Shown here: in pieces, positions 1-8,251 of the stretch
How the letters are laid out: the number at the start of each line of letters is the position of its first letter
How positions within the stretch are numbered: the stretch's first letter is position 1
Origin: Candidatus Lachnoclostridium avicola
GTDB lineage: Bacteria; Bacillota; Clostridia; Lachnospirales; Lachnospiraceae
Assembly: GCA_019114465.1 (NCBI GenBank)
Contig: DXFM01000045.1
Span: forward strand, 1 to 38,639
DNA length: 38,639 nt
Direction of reading: 5' to 3'
The notes under the pieces: model-generated
What the model was told of the DNA's origin: nothing
Databases searched by the model: none
What the model saw: only the letters and a program-made list of their open reading frames with translations
Translations under genes and position numbers: made by a program

Positions 1-582
1 CTGTTTGTGGCGGTTATCATCATGCTGGTAAAATCCGTGATGCCGTCCTACATGATCTTTATCCTGGCGTCCGCCCTTACCATCCTGGTGGACTATCCCA
101 ACGGGGGAGACCACAAGAAGCTGATTTCCAAAGCGGGAGGACGGTTCTTCAACACCATCCAGCAGCTGATCGGAATTTCCTTCTTTATCGGAATTTTCCA
201 GGGAACGGGAATGACGGAGGCGCTGGCGACCACCATTGTATCCCATGTGCCGGAATTCCTCACCAGATACATCCACATTATCCTGGCGATGTCCATGGTG
301 CTGGTAATCCGCTACATCCCCAACAAGATCTACAATTCCATGTATCCGGTGCTGATCTCCGTGGGTGCCAGATTCGGCCTGACAGGAACAGACGTGATCG
401 CTCCCTTTGTGTGCAACATGTCTCTGGCCACCGGATCCTCGCCCTTTACGGCGACCACCCATATCGGCACAGGACTTCTGGATATGGATGTAAATAAATA
501 CTGCAACCGGTCCATGGCGGTGCAGACAGTGACCAATATAGTGATTATCCTGACGGCAGTGATCGTCGGAGTGGTAAGATAA
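1..582 (+). CDS. CitMHS-family organic-acid transporter, C-terminal part (5' end outside window)
   Basis: The reading frame is open from the first base and ends with TAA at 580-582, so only about the last 193 residues of a membrane transporter are present. Several hydrophobic segments are visible, with a motif around QGTGMTEAL and a later SPFTATTH loop of the kind seen in the CitMHS citrate/H+ symporter group of the ion-transporter superfamily. It would move a di- or tricarboxylate or sugar acid across the cytoplasmic membrane. Its stop is followed by a strong AAGGAGG site and a UxaA-type dehydratase gene 13 bases on, so the two are probably one operon and the substrate may be a sugar acid; that link is inference. 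The GTG at 7 is not a genuine start. A related ion-transporter subfamily is possible. Confidence 0.75.
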   Translation: MFVAVIIMLVKSVMPSYMIFILASALTILVDYPNGGDHKKLISKAGGRFFNTIQQLIGISFFIGIFQGTGMTEALATTIVSHVPEFLTRYIHIILAMSMVLVIRYIPNKIYNSMYPVLISVGARFGLTGTDVIAPFVCNMSLATGSSPFTATTHIGTGLLDMDVNKYCNRSMAVQTVTNIVIILTAVIVGVVR

Positions 583-595
583 GGAGGAAATTAAA

Positions 596-1756
596 ATGAA
601 ATTCTGGGGTTATAGACGTTCTGACGGAACTGTGGGAATCCGCAACCATGTGCTGATTCTGCCGGCCTGCGCCTGTGGAAGCGAGAGCTGCCGGGTGGTG
701 GCCAGCCAGGTGAGAGGGGCGGTAAACATTGTATTTAACACCGGCTGTTCTGACGTGGCCGCCAACACGGCCATGTCTCAGAAAGTGCTGACGGGATTTG
801 CCTGCAATCCCAATGTGTACGGCGTGGTGATCATCGGCCTGGGCTGTGAGACCGTGCCTCACAAAGAACTGCGGGAAAAGATTCAGAAAATGACGGACAA
901 GCCTGTGGTGTCCTTCGGCATCCAGGAGGAAGGCGGCACTTTAAAGACCATCGAGAAAGCGGTGCGGGCAGCCAGAAACATGGCAGCGGAGGCCGCTCTT
1001 CAGCAGAAAGTGGAGTGTGATATTTCCGAGCTGTTGGTGGGCATTGAGTGCGGCGGCTCCGACGCCACCTCAGGAATTGCCGCCAACCCGGCAGTGGGAG
1101 AGATGAGCGACCTGCTGGTAGATATGGGTGCCTCCACCATGATGAGCGAGACCATCGAGTTCATCGGGGGCGAGCATGTGCTGGCCCGCCGGGGAGCGAC
1201 GCCGGAGATTCACAATCAGATCATCCGCATCTGCCAGGAATATGAGGAGCACCTGGCGGGAGCGGGACAGAACTGCCGCGCCGGCCAGCCCACCCCCGGC
1301 AATAAAGCCGGCGGACTCTCCACCATCGACGAGAAGAGTCTGGGCTGCATCCGGAAGGGAGGCACCAGACCGGTGGTGGAGGTGATTGAGCAGGCGGCCC
1401 GCCCCACCAAAAAGGGAGCTGTGATTATGGATACCGCCGGATATGACATCTCCTCCGTCACCTCCATGGTAGCCGGCGGATGTACGGCTATCGTGTTCAC
1501 CACCGGACGGGGCACGCCCACCGGCAACGCCATCGTCCCTGTTCTGAAGGTGACGGCCAATAAAAAGACCTACCACAATATGGAAGACAATATGGATGTG
1601 GATTTAAGCGCCATTGTGGATGGAACTTCCACCATTCAGGAGTGCGGAAAAATGCTGGTGGACGAGATCCTTCAGGTCAGCAATGGAAAGCTGACGAAGG
1701 CGGAGGCCTACGGCTTCTCAGACATCGCTGTGGACCATGTGTGCCGGTTTGTGTAA
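596..1756 (+). CDS. UxaA-family hydrolyase, large (C-terminal) domain as a separate subunit
   Basis: A 386-residue protein matching the catalytic C-terminal domain of altronate/galactarate dehydratases (UxaA/GarD). Visible family features are the opening RRSDGTVGIRNHVLILPAC, NTGCSD (about 50-55), GLGCE, ECGGSDATSGIAANP (about 151-165) and NPTPGNKAGG. It lacks the N-terminal SAF domain of full-length UxaA/GarD; compare the complete two-domain protein at 24399-25916. In two-subunit relatives, such as the sulfolactate lyase SuyA/SuyB type, that small domain is a separate gene. Here it would lie left of the window, before the transporter. The likely reaction is dehydration of a sugar acid or a related 2-hydroxy acid elimination; the substrate cannot be read from sequence. 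The start is fixed by AAGGAGG at 581-587. Confidence 0.85.
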   Translation: MKFWGYRRSDGTVGIRNHVLILPACACGSESCRVVASQVRGAVNIVFNTGCSDVAANTAMSQKVLTGFACNPNVYGVVIIGLGCETVPHKELREKIQKMTDKPVVSFGIQEEGGTLKTIEKAVRAARNMAAEAALQQKVECDISELLVGIECGGSDATSGIAANPAVGEMSDLLVDMGASTMMSETIEFIGGEHVLARRGATPEIHNQIIRICQEYEEHLAGAGQNCRAGQPTPGNKAGGLSTIDEKSLGCIRKGGTRPVVEVIEQAARPTKKGAVIMDTAGYDISSVTSMVAGGCTAIVFTTGRGTPTGNAIVPVLKVTANKKTYHNMEDNMDVDLSAIVDGTSTIQECGKMLVDEILQVSNGKLTKAEAYGFSDIAVDHVCRFV

Positions 1757-1761
1757 AACTG

Positions 1762-2271
1762 CTACAGGACTTTCTCGTATGCCAGCTTGTCCCCGCCGGC
1801 AAACCAGATGGTTCCGCAGGGGACAAAGCCGTTTTTCTGCAGAATATGCTGCATGATTTTGTTTTTTTCATCCGTATCCACCCGGATACTCTGGGCACCG
1901 CAGTTCCGGCATAATTCCTCGGCCAGGGAAAAGATCTCCCGGGAGAGCCCTTTTCCCCGGCTTTCGCTCCGGATGGCAAGCCGGTGGATCACCCCGTAAG
2001 GGGAGCTGTCTGTGAGCCACTGTCCGCGAATCTGGCCGTATGCCGGCTCTCCCTCAAAATCCACGCACAGGTAGGCAAGAGGCTGCGTCCCGTCAGTGAC
2101 AAAATATCCCCGTCCGCGGAGGATATCTTCCCGGATATCCGTTTCATCCGGATATCCGGTCTGCCACTGATCGCTTCCCTGCTCTTTCAGATATCGCTTC
2201 CCATCGCTGATCAGATCCATGGCGGCGGAGAGCTGATCCATTTCTGCTTTTTTCAGTACATATGATCCCAT
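1762..2271 (-). CDS. GNAT family N-acetyltransferase
   Basis: A 169-residue protein on the minus strand with the GNAT fold. A long N-terminal helix region is followed by RLAIRSESRGKGLS (about 95-108), the acetyl-CoA pyrophosphate loop of motif A (R/Q-x-x-G-x-G). The QKNGFVPCGTIWF strand-loop near the C terminus is typical of motif B. The amine substrate is unknown. The start is supported by AAAGGAG about 7 bases upstream of the ATG. The gene converges on the UxaA-type gene with only 5 bases between the stop codons, and no terminator hairpin is visible between them. It faces away from the LysR gene across an AT-rich 175-base gap. Confidence 0.85.
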   Translation of the reverse strand: MGSYVLKKAEMDQLSAAMDLISDGKRYLKEQGSDQWQTGYPDETDIREDILRGRGYFVTDGTQPLAYLCVDFEGEPAYGQIRGQWLTDSSPYGVIHRLAIRSESRGKGLSREIFSLAEELCRNCGAQSIRVDTDEKNKIMQHILQKNGFVPCGTIWFAGGDKLAYEKVL

Positions 2272-2446
2272 TATACGATCTCCTTTCCTTTATCAGCCGG
2301 CAGCGCCTGTCAGCCGGAAGTTCTGTGTGATTCAGGATGGAATTCATCCTCTCTGTATGTTAGAATATCCCATAACAATATTTTAATCAAATAGAAATAT
2401 TTAAAAATATATTTTAAAATAAATGAAGTATTGCGGAGGGGAAGCC

Positions 2447-3349
2447 ATGGATTTGAAATATCTGCAGACATTTGAGGCGATTGTGGAGGAGGGCAGTTTT
2501 ACCAAAGCGGCCAGAAAATTAAATTATACCCAGTCCACTATCACATTTCAGATGGATCAGCTGGAGCGGGAACTGTCCGCCCGGCTGTTTGAAAAAGTGG
2601 GGAGAAACATGGTGCTCACAAAGGCCGGGGAAAGTCTGATCCCCTATGTGGAACGGGTGCTGAGGGCAGTGGAGCAGATGAGCTGCTTTCACAGTGACCT
2701 GGCGGAGTACCAGGGAGACTTGAAGGTGGGAGTGGGAGAGACGCTGCTGTGCTACAAGACAGCTCCCGCGGTCCGGGAATTCTGCCGCCGGGCGCCGAAA
2801 GCCAGGCTGTTTCTCCGGTCTATGAACTGCTATGACATCCGGGACGCCCTGCTGAGCGGGAGTCTGGATCTGGGGGTATTTTATGAGGATATCGGCGTGG
2901 GAAAGGACAATCTGACAGTTTATCCCATAGCTTCTTACCCCCTGGTTTTGACGGCCTCTCCCCAGGTGAAAGAAAAATTTCCGGATTTTGTCACCCCTGG
3001 ACAGAACCTGGAGGTTCCCTTTGTCATCAATGAGACGGCCTGCGTCTTCCGCCAGATTTTTGAGCGGTATCTCCAGGAAAAATCCATCACCCTGGGTTAT
3101 ACGGTGGAGCTGTGGAGCATTCCCACCATTAAGAACCTGGTCAAAAGCGGAATGGGAGTCACCTACCTTCCCCGCTTTGCGGTCCAGGAGGAGCTGGAGC
3201 GGGGAGAGCTTGCGGAGATTCCTACGGAGGTTGCCCATTCTTCCATCACAGCGGTGTGCGCCTGCCGCCGAAACAAGTGGATGAGTCCGGCCATGGAGCT
3301 GTTTGCGGAGCTGATGGCGGGAGGGGAAGAAAATTCTGCCGGCAGGTGA
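2447..3349 (+). CDS. LysR-family transcriptional regulator
   Basis: A 300-residue LysR-type regulator. The N-terminal winged helix-turn-helix (residues 1-60) reads MDLKYLQTFEAIVEEGSFTK followed by AARKLNYTQSTIT, the classic family signature. The remainder is the periplasmic-binding-protein-like co-inducer domain (about 85-295). The start at 2447 is chosen over an in-frame ATG at 2423 because GGAGGGG (2435-2441) lies 5 bases before it and the LysR signature begins immediately. The gap upstream (2272-2446) is very AT-rich and is a likely autoregulatory site. The hydrogenase operon begins 122 bases downstream in the same direction. Whether LysR controls that operon or the dehydratase genes to its left is not decided by the sequence. 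The ligand is unknown. Confidence 0.9.
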   Translation: MDLKYLQTFEAIVEEGSFTKAARKLNYTQSTITFQMDQLERELSARLFEKVGRNMVLTKAGESLIPYVERVLRAVEQMSCFHSDLAEYQGDLKVGVGETLLCYKTAPAVREFCRRAPKARLFLRSMNCYDIRDALLSGSLDLGVFYEDIGVGKDNLTVYPIASYPLVLTASPQVKEKFPDFVTPGQNLEVPFVINETACVFRQIFERYLQEKSITLGYTVELWSIPTIKNLVKSGMGVTYLPRFAVQEELERGELAEIPTEVAHSSITAVCACRRNKWMSPAMELFAELMAGGEENSAGR

Positions 3350-3361
3350 AATTCTTTTTAC

Positions 3362-3390
3362 TTGATATAAATATCACAATATGAGATAAT
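3362..3390 (+). promoter_or_regulatory. Candidate promoter of the HydS operon
   Basis: TTGATA at 3362-3367 and GATAAT at 3385-3390 are separated by exactly 17 bases, a good sigma-A-type arrangement in an AT-rich gap between the LysR gene and the [2Fe-2S] protein gene. A transcript from here would begin near 3397 and carry the hairpin at 3406-3432 in its leader. Confidence 0.55.
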
Positions 3391-3405
3391 AATTTCAATT
3401 AATTA

Positions 3406-3432
3406 CCGGCATATTGACGAAAGTCATGCCGG
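3406..3432 (+). other. Bulged hairpin with GAAA tetraloop in the HydS-operon leader
   Basis: CCGGCAT (3406-3412), then a 3-base bulge, GAC, a GAAA loop, GTC and ATGCCGG (ending 3432). This gives ten base pairs capped by a GNRA-class tetraloop, in the predicted 5' untranslated leader about 40 bases before the start codon. It is not followed by a T-run, so it is not an intrinsic terminator. It could be an RNA-stability or protein-binding element, or, as DNA, an operator. The structure is read directly from the sequence; the role is inference. Confidence 0.5.
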
Positions 3433-3471
3433 AAATCTAAATGGAATTTTGCGTATTTGGAGGTAATAATC

Positions 3472-3714
3472 ATGAGGGTAACCATATGTATCGGAAGCGC
3501 CTGCCACTTAAAGGGATCCAGGGATGTGATCTCCCAGATGCAGGATCTGGTGGCGAAAAACGGGCTGGGGAGCAGGGTGGATTTAAACGGTGCCTTCTGC
3601 TCCGGAAACTGTGTGAAGGAAGGCGTCTGCGTGACGGTGGACGGGGAGCTGTTCTCTGTGAAGCCGGAGGAGACCAAAGACTTTTTTGAGAGAGAGATCC
3701 TCGGGAGGATATAG
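3472..3714 (+). CDS. Small thioredoxin-like [2Fe-2S] ferredoxin-domain protein
   Basis: An 80-residue protein with the four-cysteine pattern of thioredoxin-like [2Fe-2S] ferredoxins (NuoE C-terminal domain type): C6 and C11 in CIGSAC, then C43 and C47 in CSGNC. The ATG at 3472 is preferred over an upstream in-frame ATG because TTGGAGG (3457-3463) lies 8 bases before it. The stop is 2 bases before the HydS start, so the two are translationally close and probably made together. The small size and missing NuoE helical domain suggest an electron relay to or from the neighbouring H-cluster protein. No partner other than this operon is evident. Confidence 0.85.
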   Translation: MRVTICIGSACHLKGSRDVISQMQDLVAKNGLGSRVDLNGAFCSGNCVKEGVCVTVDGELFSVKPEETKDFFEREILGRI

Positions 3715-3716
3715 AT

Positions 3717-5447
3717 ATGGGGATCATAGATTTTAAGGCGACAAAATGCAAACACTGCTACAAATGTGTCCGCTACTGCGACGTGAAGGCCATTATGATC
3801 AAGGATGAGCGGGCGGAGATCATGCCGGACAAGTGCATTCTCTGCGGCCACTGTCTGCAGATCTGTCCCCAGGAAGCGAAGACCTTAAACAGCGATCTGA
3901 GTCTGGTGCAGGCCATGGTGCGCAGAGGGGAAAAAGTAATTGTGTCCATCGCCCCGTCCTACATGGGACTGCTCACCTACAAGACCATCGGCCAGGTGAA
4001 AAATGCCCTGAAGTGCCTGGGATTTTACGATGTGAGGGAGACGTCCGAGGGGGCGGCGGTGGTGACGGAGGAGTACTCCAGACTGCTGGCGGAAGGAACC
4101 ATGGAAAATATCATCACCACCTGCTGTCCCAGCGTCAACTCCCTGATCGAGATCTACTATCCCCAGCTGGTGCCCTATATGGCCCCGGTGGTTTCCCCCA
4201 TGATCGCCCATGGGATGATCATCAAAAAGCAGCATCCAGACGCCAAAGTGGTATTTTTAGGGCCCTGTATTGCCAAAAAACAGGAGTCGGAGGACGTGCG
4301 CCACGCCGACATCATTGACGCCGTGCTGAATTTCAATGACATCAGAAGCTGGCTGGCGGACGAGCATGTGGTCATTGAGGAATGTGAGGATGAGCCCTTT
4401 GTGCAGATCGACCCGAAAGTGAACCGGCTGTATCCGGTGACCAACGGCGTGGTGAGCTCTGTTTTATCCACGGAGAAGAAGACGGACGGCTACCGGAAAT
4501 TTTACGTGCACGGTCTGTCCAACTGCATCGACCTGTGCAAGTCCATGGTCAGAGGAGAGATCAAAGGCTGCTTCATCGAGATGAACAGCTGCTCCGGCGG
4601 CTGCATCAAGGGGCCCACGGTAAATGACGAGACCATCTCCCGGTTTAAGGTAAAGCTGGATATGGAGGAGACCATTTCCAGAGAGCCGGCAGACAGCGGG
4701 GAGATCGAAAAGGTGCTGTCCCAGCTCTCCTTTGTGAAGAATTTTGAGGACCGGTCCGTGGACGATCCCATGCCCACGGAAGAGCAGATCCGGGAGATCC
4801 TGCGCATGACGGGAAAGACCCGGCCGGAGGACGAGTTAAACTGCGGCGCCTGCGGCTATCCCACCTGCCGGGAGAAGGCCATTGCCGTGTTCCAGAAGAA
4901 AGCGGAGTTAAACATGTGCATCCCGTTCATGCACGACAAGGCGGAGTCTTTCGCCAATCTGGTGATGGAAACCTCCCCCAACGTGGTGCTCATTGTGGAC
5001 GAGGACATGAAGATTCTGGAGTACTCCGCTGTGGGAGAGAAATATTTCGGAAAGACGAGAAAAGAAGCTCTGGACATGTATCTCTACGAGTTTATCGATC
5101 CGACGGATTTCCAGTGGGTATTTGACACTCATCAGAACATTCACGGAAAGAAAGTGACCTACACGGAGTACGGGGTGACCATGCTCCAGAATATCGTTTA
5201 CATAAAGAAAGAAAACGCGGTGCTTGCCACCTTTATCGACATTACGGCCCAGGAGGAGAAGGCCAGACAGGATTATGAGACGAAGCTTGCCACCGCCGAT
5301 CTGGCCCAGAAGGTGATTCACAAGCAGATGATGGTGGCTCAGGAGATCGCCGGACTTCTGGGAGAGACCACGGCGGAGACGAAGACCACTCTGACGAAGC
5401 TGTGCCAGTCCCTGCTGGACGACGGGAACGAAAGCGAGGTTCGGTAA
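3717..5447 (+). CDS. hydS: PAS-containing sensory-type [FeFe] hydrogenase (HydS-like, group C type)
   Basis: A 576-residue soluble protein. An N-terminal 2x[4Fe-4S] ferredoxin domain has C11/14/17/21 and C40/43/46/50. An H-cluster domain follows with L1 TTCCPSV (134-140), L2 GPCIAKK (182-188) and L3 EMNSCSGGC (288-296). Next is a further [4Fe-4S] module (C376, C379, C384, C401), then a PAS domain (about 413-510) and a coiled-coil-like tail. This is the layout of putative hydrogen-sensing hydrogenases such as the one described in Ruminococcus albus. Both cysteines of the L1 pair are retained, whereas some sensory enzymes have alanine at the first. The stop overlaps the phosphatase start by one base, so an effect on that phosphatase is the simplest role. 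No histidine kinase, GGDEF or other output domain is present in the same chain. Confidence 0.88.
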   Translation: MGIIDFKATKCKHCYKCVRYCDVKAIMIKDERAEIMPDKCILCGHCLQICPQEAKTLNSDLSLVQAMVRRGEKVIVSIAPSYMGLLTYKTIGQVKNALKCLGFYDVRETSEGAAVVTEEYSRLLAEGTMENIITTCCPSVNSLIEIYYPQLVPYMAPVVSPMIAHGMIIKKQHPDAKVVFLGPCIAKKQESEDVRHADIIDAVLNFNDIRSWLADEHVVIEECEDEPFVQIDPKVNRLYPVTNGVVSSVLSTEKKTDGYRKFYVHGLSNCIDLCKSMVRGEIKGCFIEMNSCSGGCIKGPTVNDETISRFKVKLDMEETISREPADSGEIEKVLSQLSFVKNFEDRSVDDPMPTEEQIREILRMTGKTRPEDELNCGACGYPTCREKAIAVFQKKAELNMCIPFMHDKAESFANLVMETSPNVVLIVDEDMKILEYSAVGEKYFGKTRKEALDMYLYEFIDPTDFQWVFDTHQNIHGKKVTYTEYGVTMLQNIVYIKKENAVLATFIDITAQEEKARQDYETKLATADLAQKVIHKQMMVAQEIAGLLGETTAETKTTLTKLCQSLLDDGNESEVR

Positions 5448-6628
5448 TGGGAATTACAGTGGATGTTGCCTATAAGAGCTTTAATAAATTCGGAGAGGTT
5501 CTCTGCGGGGACAAGGTGGAGATACTGAAGACGGAGGACGCGGATATTCTGATTCTGGCCGACGGCATGGGCAGCGGGGTGAAGGCCAACATTCTGGCCA
5601 CCCTGACATCCAAGATCCTGGGGACCATGTTTTTAAACGGGGCCACTCTGGAGGAATGTGTGGAGACCATTGTGGATACTCTGCCTATCTGTCAGGTGAG
5701 AAAGGTGGCCTATTCCACCTTCAGCATTCTTCAGTTGTTCCACAGCGGAGAAGCCTATCTGGTGGAGTTTGACAACCCGGGATGTATTTTCATCCGGGAC
5801 GGGCAGCTGGTTCCCATACCGGAGAACATCCGGGTGATCAAGGACAAAAAGATCAATGAGTTCCGGTTTCAGGTGAAGAAAGGGGACGCCCTGATTCTCA
5901 TGAGCGACGGCACCATTCATGCCGGAGTGGGCCAGCTCTTAAACTTTGGCTGGCAGTGGGAGGACATTGCCGCCTACGCGTTAAAACAGTACGGAAAGAC
6001 CATCTCCGCCTCCCGCCTGGCCACAGCCATCTGTCAGGCCTGCGACGAACTCTATATGTACCGTCCGGGGGACGACACCACTGTGGCCTGCATGAGGATC
6101 ATCGGGGCAAAGCCGGTTCATCTCATGACCGGCCCGGCGGAGAACAAGGACGACGACCAGAAAATGGTGGCGGATTTTATGTCAGGCGACGACAGCACAA
6201 GACGGATCGTGTGCGGGGGAACCAGCGCCACCATTGTATCCCGGGTGCTGGAAAGACCCATGGATGTGTCTCTGGACTATGTGGATCCGGACATTCCGCC
6301 CATGGCGTACATTGAAGGAATTGATCTGGTGACGGAGGGCGTTCTCACCTTAAACCGGGTGGTGAAGCTGCTGCGCCGCTATGTGGATAAAGATGTGGTG
6401 ACGGAGAACTTTTTCCTGGAGCTGGATGAGCCAAACGGGGCTTCCATGGTGGCGAAAATGCTTATCGAGGACTGTACGGAGCTCCACCTGTTTGTGGGAA
6501 GGGCCATCAACAGCGCCTATCAGAACCCCAACCTGCCCTTTGACCTGGGCATCCGCCAGAACCTGGTGGATCAGCTGCGCCACGCGGTGGAGGATATGGG
6601 GAAAAAGGTGACGGTCACCTACTATTAA
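5447..6628 (+). CDS. SpoIIE-family PP2C protein phosphatase
   Basis: A 393-residue protein. The PP2C/SpoIIE phosphatase domain covers about residues 1-220, with metal-binding aspartates visible in ILADGMGSG (D39), LMSDG (D154) and PGDDTTVA (D209/D210). Residues 230-393 form a C-terminal region I do not recognise. The family dephosphorylates phosphoserine or phosphothreonine on anti-sigma-factor antagonists in SpoIIE/RsbU/RsbP pathways. No transmembrane segment is seen, unlike SpoIIE itself. ATG 5447-5449 shares its A with the hydS stop (TAATG), which strongly suggests translational coupling. A longer reading frame from 5402 is rejected because it would overlap HydS for no reason. The likely substrate would be an STAS-type protein, and none is encoded in the window. 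Confidence 0.9.
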   Translation: MGITVDVAYKSFNKFGEVLCGDKVEILKTEDADILILADGMGSGVKANILATLTSKILGTMFLNGATLEECVETIVDTLPICQVRKVAYSTFSILQLFHSGEAYLVEFDNPGCIFIRDGQLVPIPENIRVIKDKKINEFRFQVKKGDALILMSDGTIHAGVGQLLNFGWQWEDIAAYALKQYGKTISASRLATAICQACDELYMYRPGDDTTVACMRIIGAKPVHLMTGPAENKDDDQKMVADFMSGDDSTRRIVCGGTSATIVSRVLERPMDVSLDYVDPDIPPMAYIEGIDLVTEGVLTLNRVVKLLRRYVDKDVVTENFFLELDEPNGASMVAKMLIEDCTELHLFVGRAINSAYQNPNLPFDLGIRQNLVDQLRHAVEDMGKKVTVTYY

Positions 6629-6691
6629 GTTTCCGGCCGGAGCGAACAGGGGAAGGCCGTGTATGAGGATGAGAATGAGGAGGAAGAAGAT

Positions 6692-8143
6692 ATGGTAACC
6701 AATGACGCGACACTGCTTCGCATCAAACATGATGTGCTCTGTGAGGTGGCGAAAGGAGCCTGGGAGGGAAACCTGGACCAGAAAAAGGAGGACATTCCCT
6801 ATATTCTGATTCCAGGCCCCCAGGCCCAGTTCCGCTGCTGTATCTATAAAGAGCGGGAGATTATCCGCCAGAGAGTCCGGCTGGCCGTGGGCCAGTGCCC
6901 CACAGGAAAGGATTCCTACAACGTGGTGCAGGTGATCAACGCGGCCTGTGAGGAGTGTCCCATCGCTTCCTACATTGTCACAGACAACTGCCGGAAATGT
7001 ATGGGAAAGGCCTGCCAGAATTCCTGCCGTTTCGGGGCCATCAGTATGGGACAGCACCGGGCCCACATCGATCCCAACAAGTGCAAGGAGTGCGGCATGT
7101 GCGCCAACGCCTGCCCCTACAACGCCATCGCCCATCTGGAGCGGCCCTGCAAAAAAGCCTGCCCTGTGGACGCCATCACCTACGACGAGTACGGCATCTG
7201 CGTGATCGATGAGAAAAAATGTATTCAGTGCGGGATGTGCATCCACAGCTGTCCTTTCGGAGCCATTGGATCCAAAACCTTTATCGTGGACGTGATCAAT
7301 CTGATCCGCGCCGGAAAACGGGTGGTGGCCATGGTGGCCCCGGCGGTGGAAGGCCAGTTTGGCCCGGACATTACCATGGCCAGCTGGAAAACCGCTTTAA
7401 AAAAGATCGGTTTTGATGATATGGTCGAGGTGGCTCTGGGCGGTGACATGACGGCGGCTGCCGAGGCAGAGGAGTGGGCGGAAGCCTACAAACAGGGAAA
7501 GAAGATGACTACCTCCTGTTGTCCCGCGTTTGTGAATATGATCCGCCAGCACTTCCCCACCCTGCTGGAACATATGTCAACCACCGTTTCTCCCATGTGC
7601 GCCGTGTCCCGGATGCTTAAGTCGGAGGACCCGGACGTGGTGACGGTGTTCATCGGGCCCTGTATTGCCAAAAAGAGTGAGTCTCTGGATTTAAGCATCC
7701 AGGGGAACGCGGATTACGTTCTGACCATGGAGGAGGCCAGGGCTATGATGCGGGCCAGAGGCGTGGAGCTGGAGCCGGAGCCCAACAGTCTCCAGGACGG
7801 ATCTGTCTTTGGAAAGCGGTTCGGCAACGGAGGCGGCGTGACGGCTGCCGTGCTGGAGTGCCTGAAGGAGAGCGGCGAGAACACGGACATCAATGTGATG
7901 AAGTGCAACGGAGCAGCGGAGTGCAAGAAGGCCCTGCTTCTGCTGCGGGCGGGCAAGCTGCCGGCAGATTTCATCGAGGGCATGGCCTGCGTGGGCGGCT
8001 GCGTGGGCGGTCCCAGCAAGCATAAGAGCGAGCAGGAGGCAAAGAAAGCCAGAGATCTGCTCATCGGCCAGGCGGACGCCAGGGAGGTTCATGAAAACCT
8101 GAGCCGCTATCCCATGGACCGGTTTTCCATGCACCGCCATTGA
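6692..8143 (+). CDS. Monomeric [FeFe] hydrogenase, group B type
   Basis: A 483-residue protein. The N-terminal part is cysteine-rich: C100/103/108/112, C131/134/137/141 and C177/180/183/187, plus C153 and C157, suggesting three or more Fe-S clusters. The H-cluster domain has L1 TSCCPAF (274-280), L2 IGPCIAKKSE (321-330) and L3 EGMACVGGCVGGP (429-441). This matches group B enzymes, thought to exchange electrons with ferredoxin and evolve or take up H2 without NAD(H) subunits. The start at 6692 is chosen because AGGAGG (6678-6683) lies 8 bases upstream; a GTG at 6659 would add an acidic stretch encoded by the ribosome-binding region. It is the last gene of the operon that contains HydS and the phosphatase, so it is a natural target of that sensor. 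No clear terminator follows. Confidence 0.88.
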   Translation: MVTNDATLLRIKHDVLCEVAKGAWEGNLDQKKEDIPYILIPGPQAQFRCCIYKEREIIRQRVRLAVGQCPTGKDSYNVVQVINAACEECPIASYIVTDNCRKCMGKACQNSCRFGAISMGQHRAHIDPNKCKECGMCANACPYNAIAHLERPCKKACPVDAITYDEYGICVIDEKKCIQCGMCIHSCPFGAIGSKTFIVDVINLIRAGKRVVAMVAPAVEGQFGPDITMASWKTALKKIGFDDMVEVALGGDMTAAAEAEEWAEAYKQGKKMTTSCCPAFVNMIRQHFPTLLEHMSTTVSPMCAVSRMLKSEDPDVVTVFIGPCIAKKSESLDLSIQGNADYVLTMEEARAMMRARGVELEPEPNSLQDGSVFGKRFGNGGGVTAAVLECLKESGENTDINVMKCNGAAECKKALLLLRAGKLPADFIEGMACVGGCVGGPSKHKSEQEAKKARDLLIGQADAREVHENLSRYPMDRFSMHRH

Positions 8144-8195
8144 TGGTTCCGGGAGGATGTATTCCGGCGAGGCGGGTTTTTAGAGAATTTTACCA

Positions 8196-8235
8196 GTGAC
8201 TTTTCCTCAATGCTGTAGTATAATAAATATACTAC
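8196..8235 (+). promoter_or_regulatory. Promoter with overlapping palindromic operator, PepSY gene
   Basis: GTGACT (8196-8201) and TATAAT (8219-8224) are 17 bases apart. The -10 box lies inside a perfect dyad, GTAGTATA (8215-8222), ATAAA, TATACTAC (8228-8235). A symmetric repressor site over the -10 box would block transcription. The repressor is not identifiable from the window; the core is loosely like BlaI/CopY-type sites, which is only a suggestion. Confidence 0.55.
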
Positions 8236-8251
8236 ATTTTGGGAGAAAGTT

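Noticed and set aside
3717..8143. HydS operon as a second bifurcating hydrogenase
   Set aside because: There is no NuoF-like NADH/FMN subunit in this operon. The [2Fe-2S] protein is too small to be HydC, and HydS carries a PAS domain.
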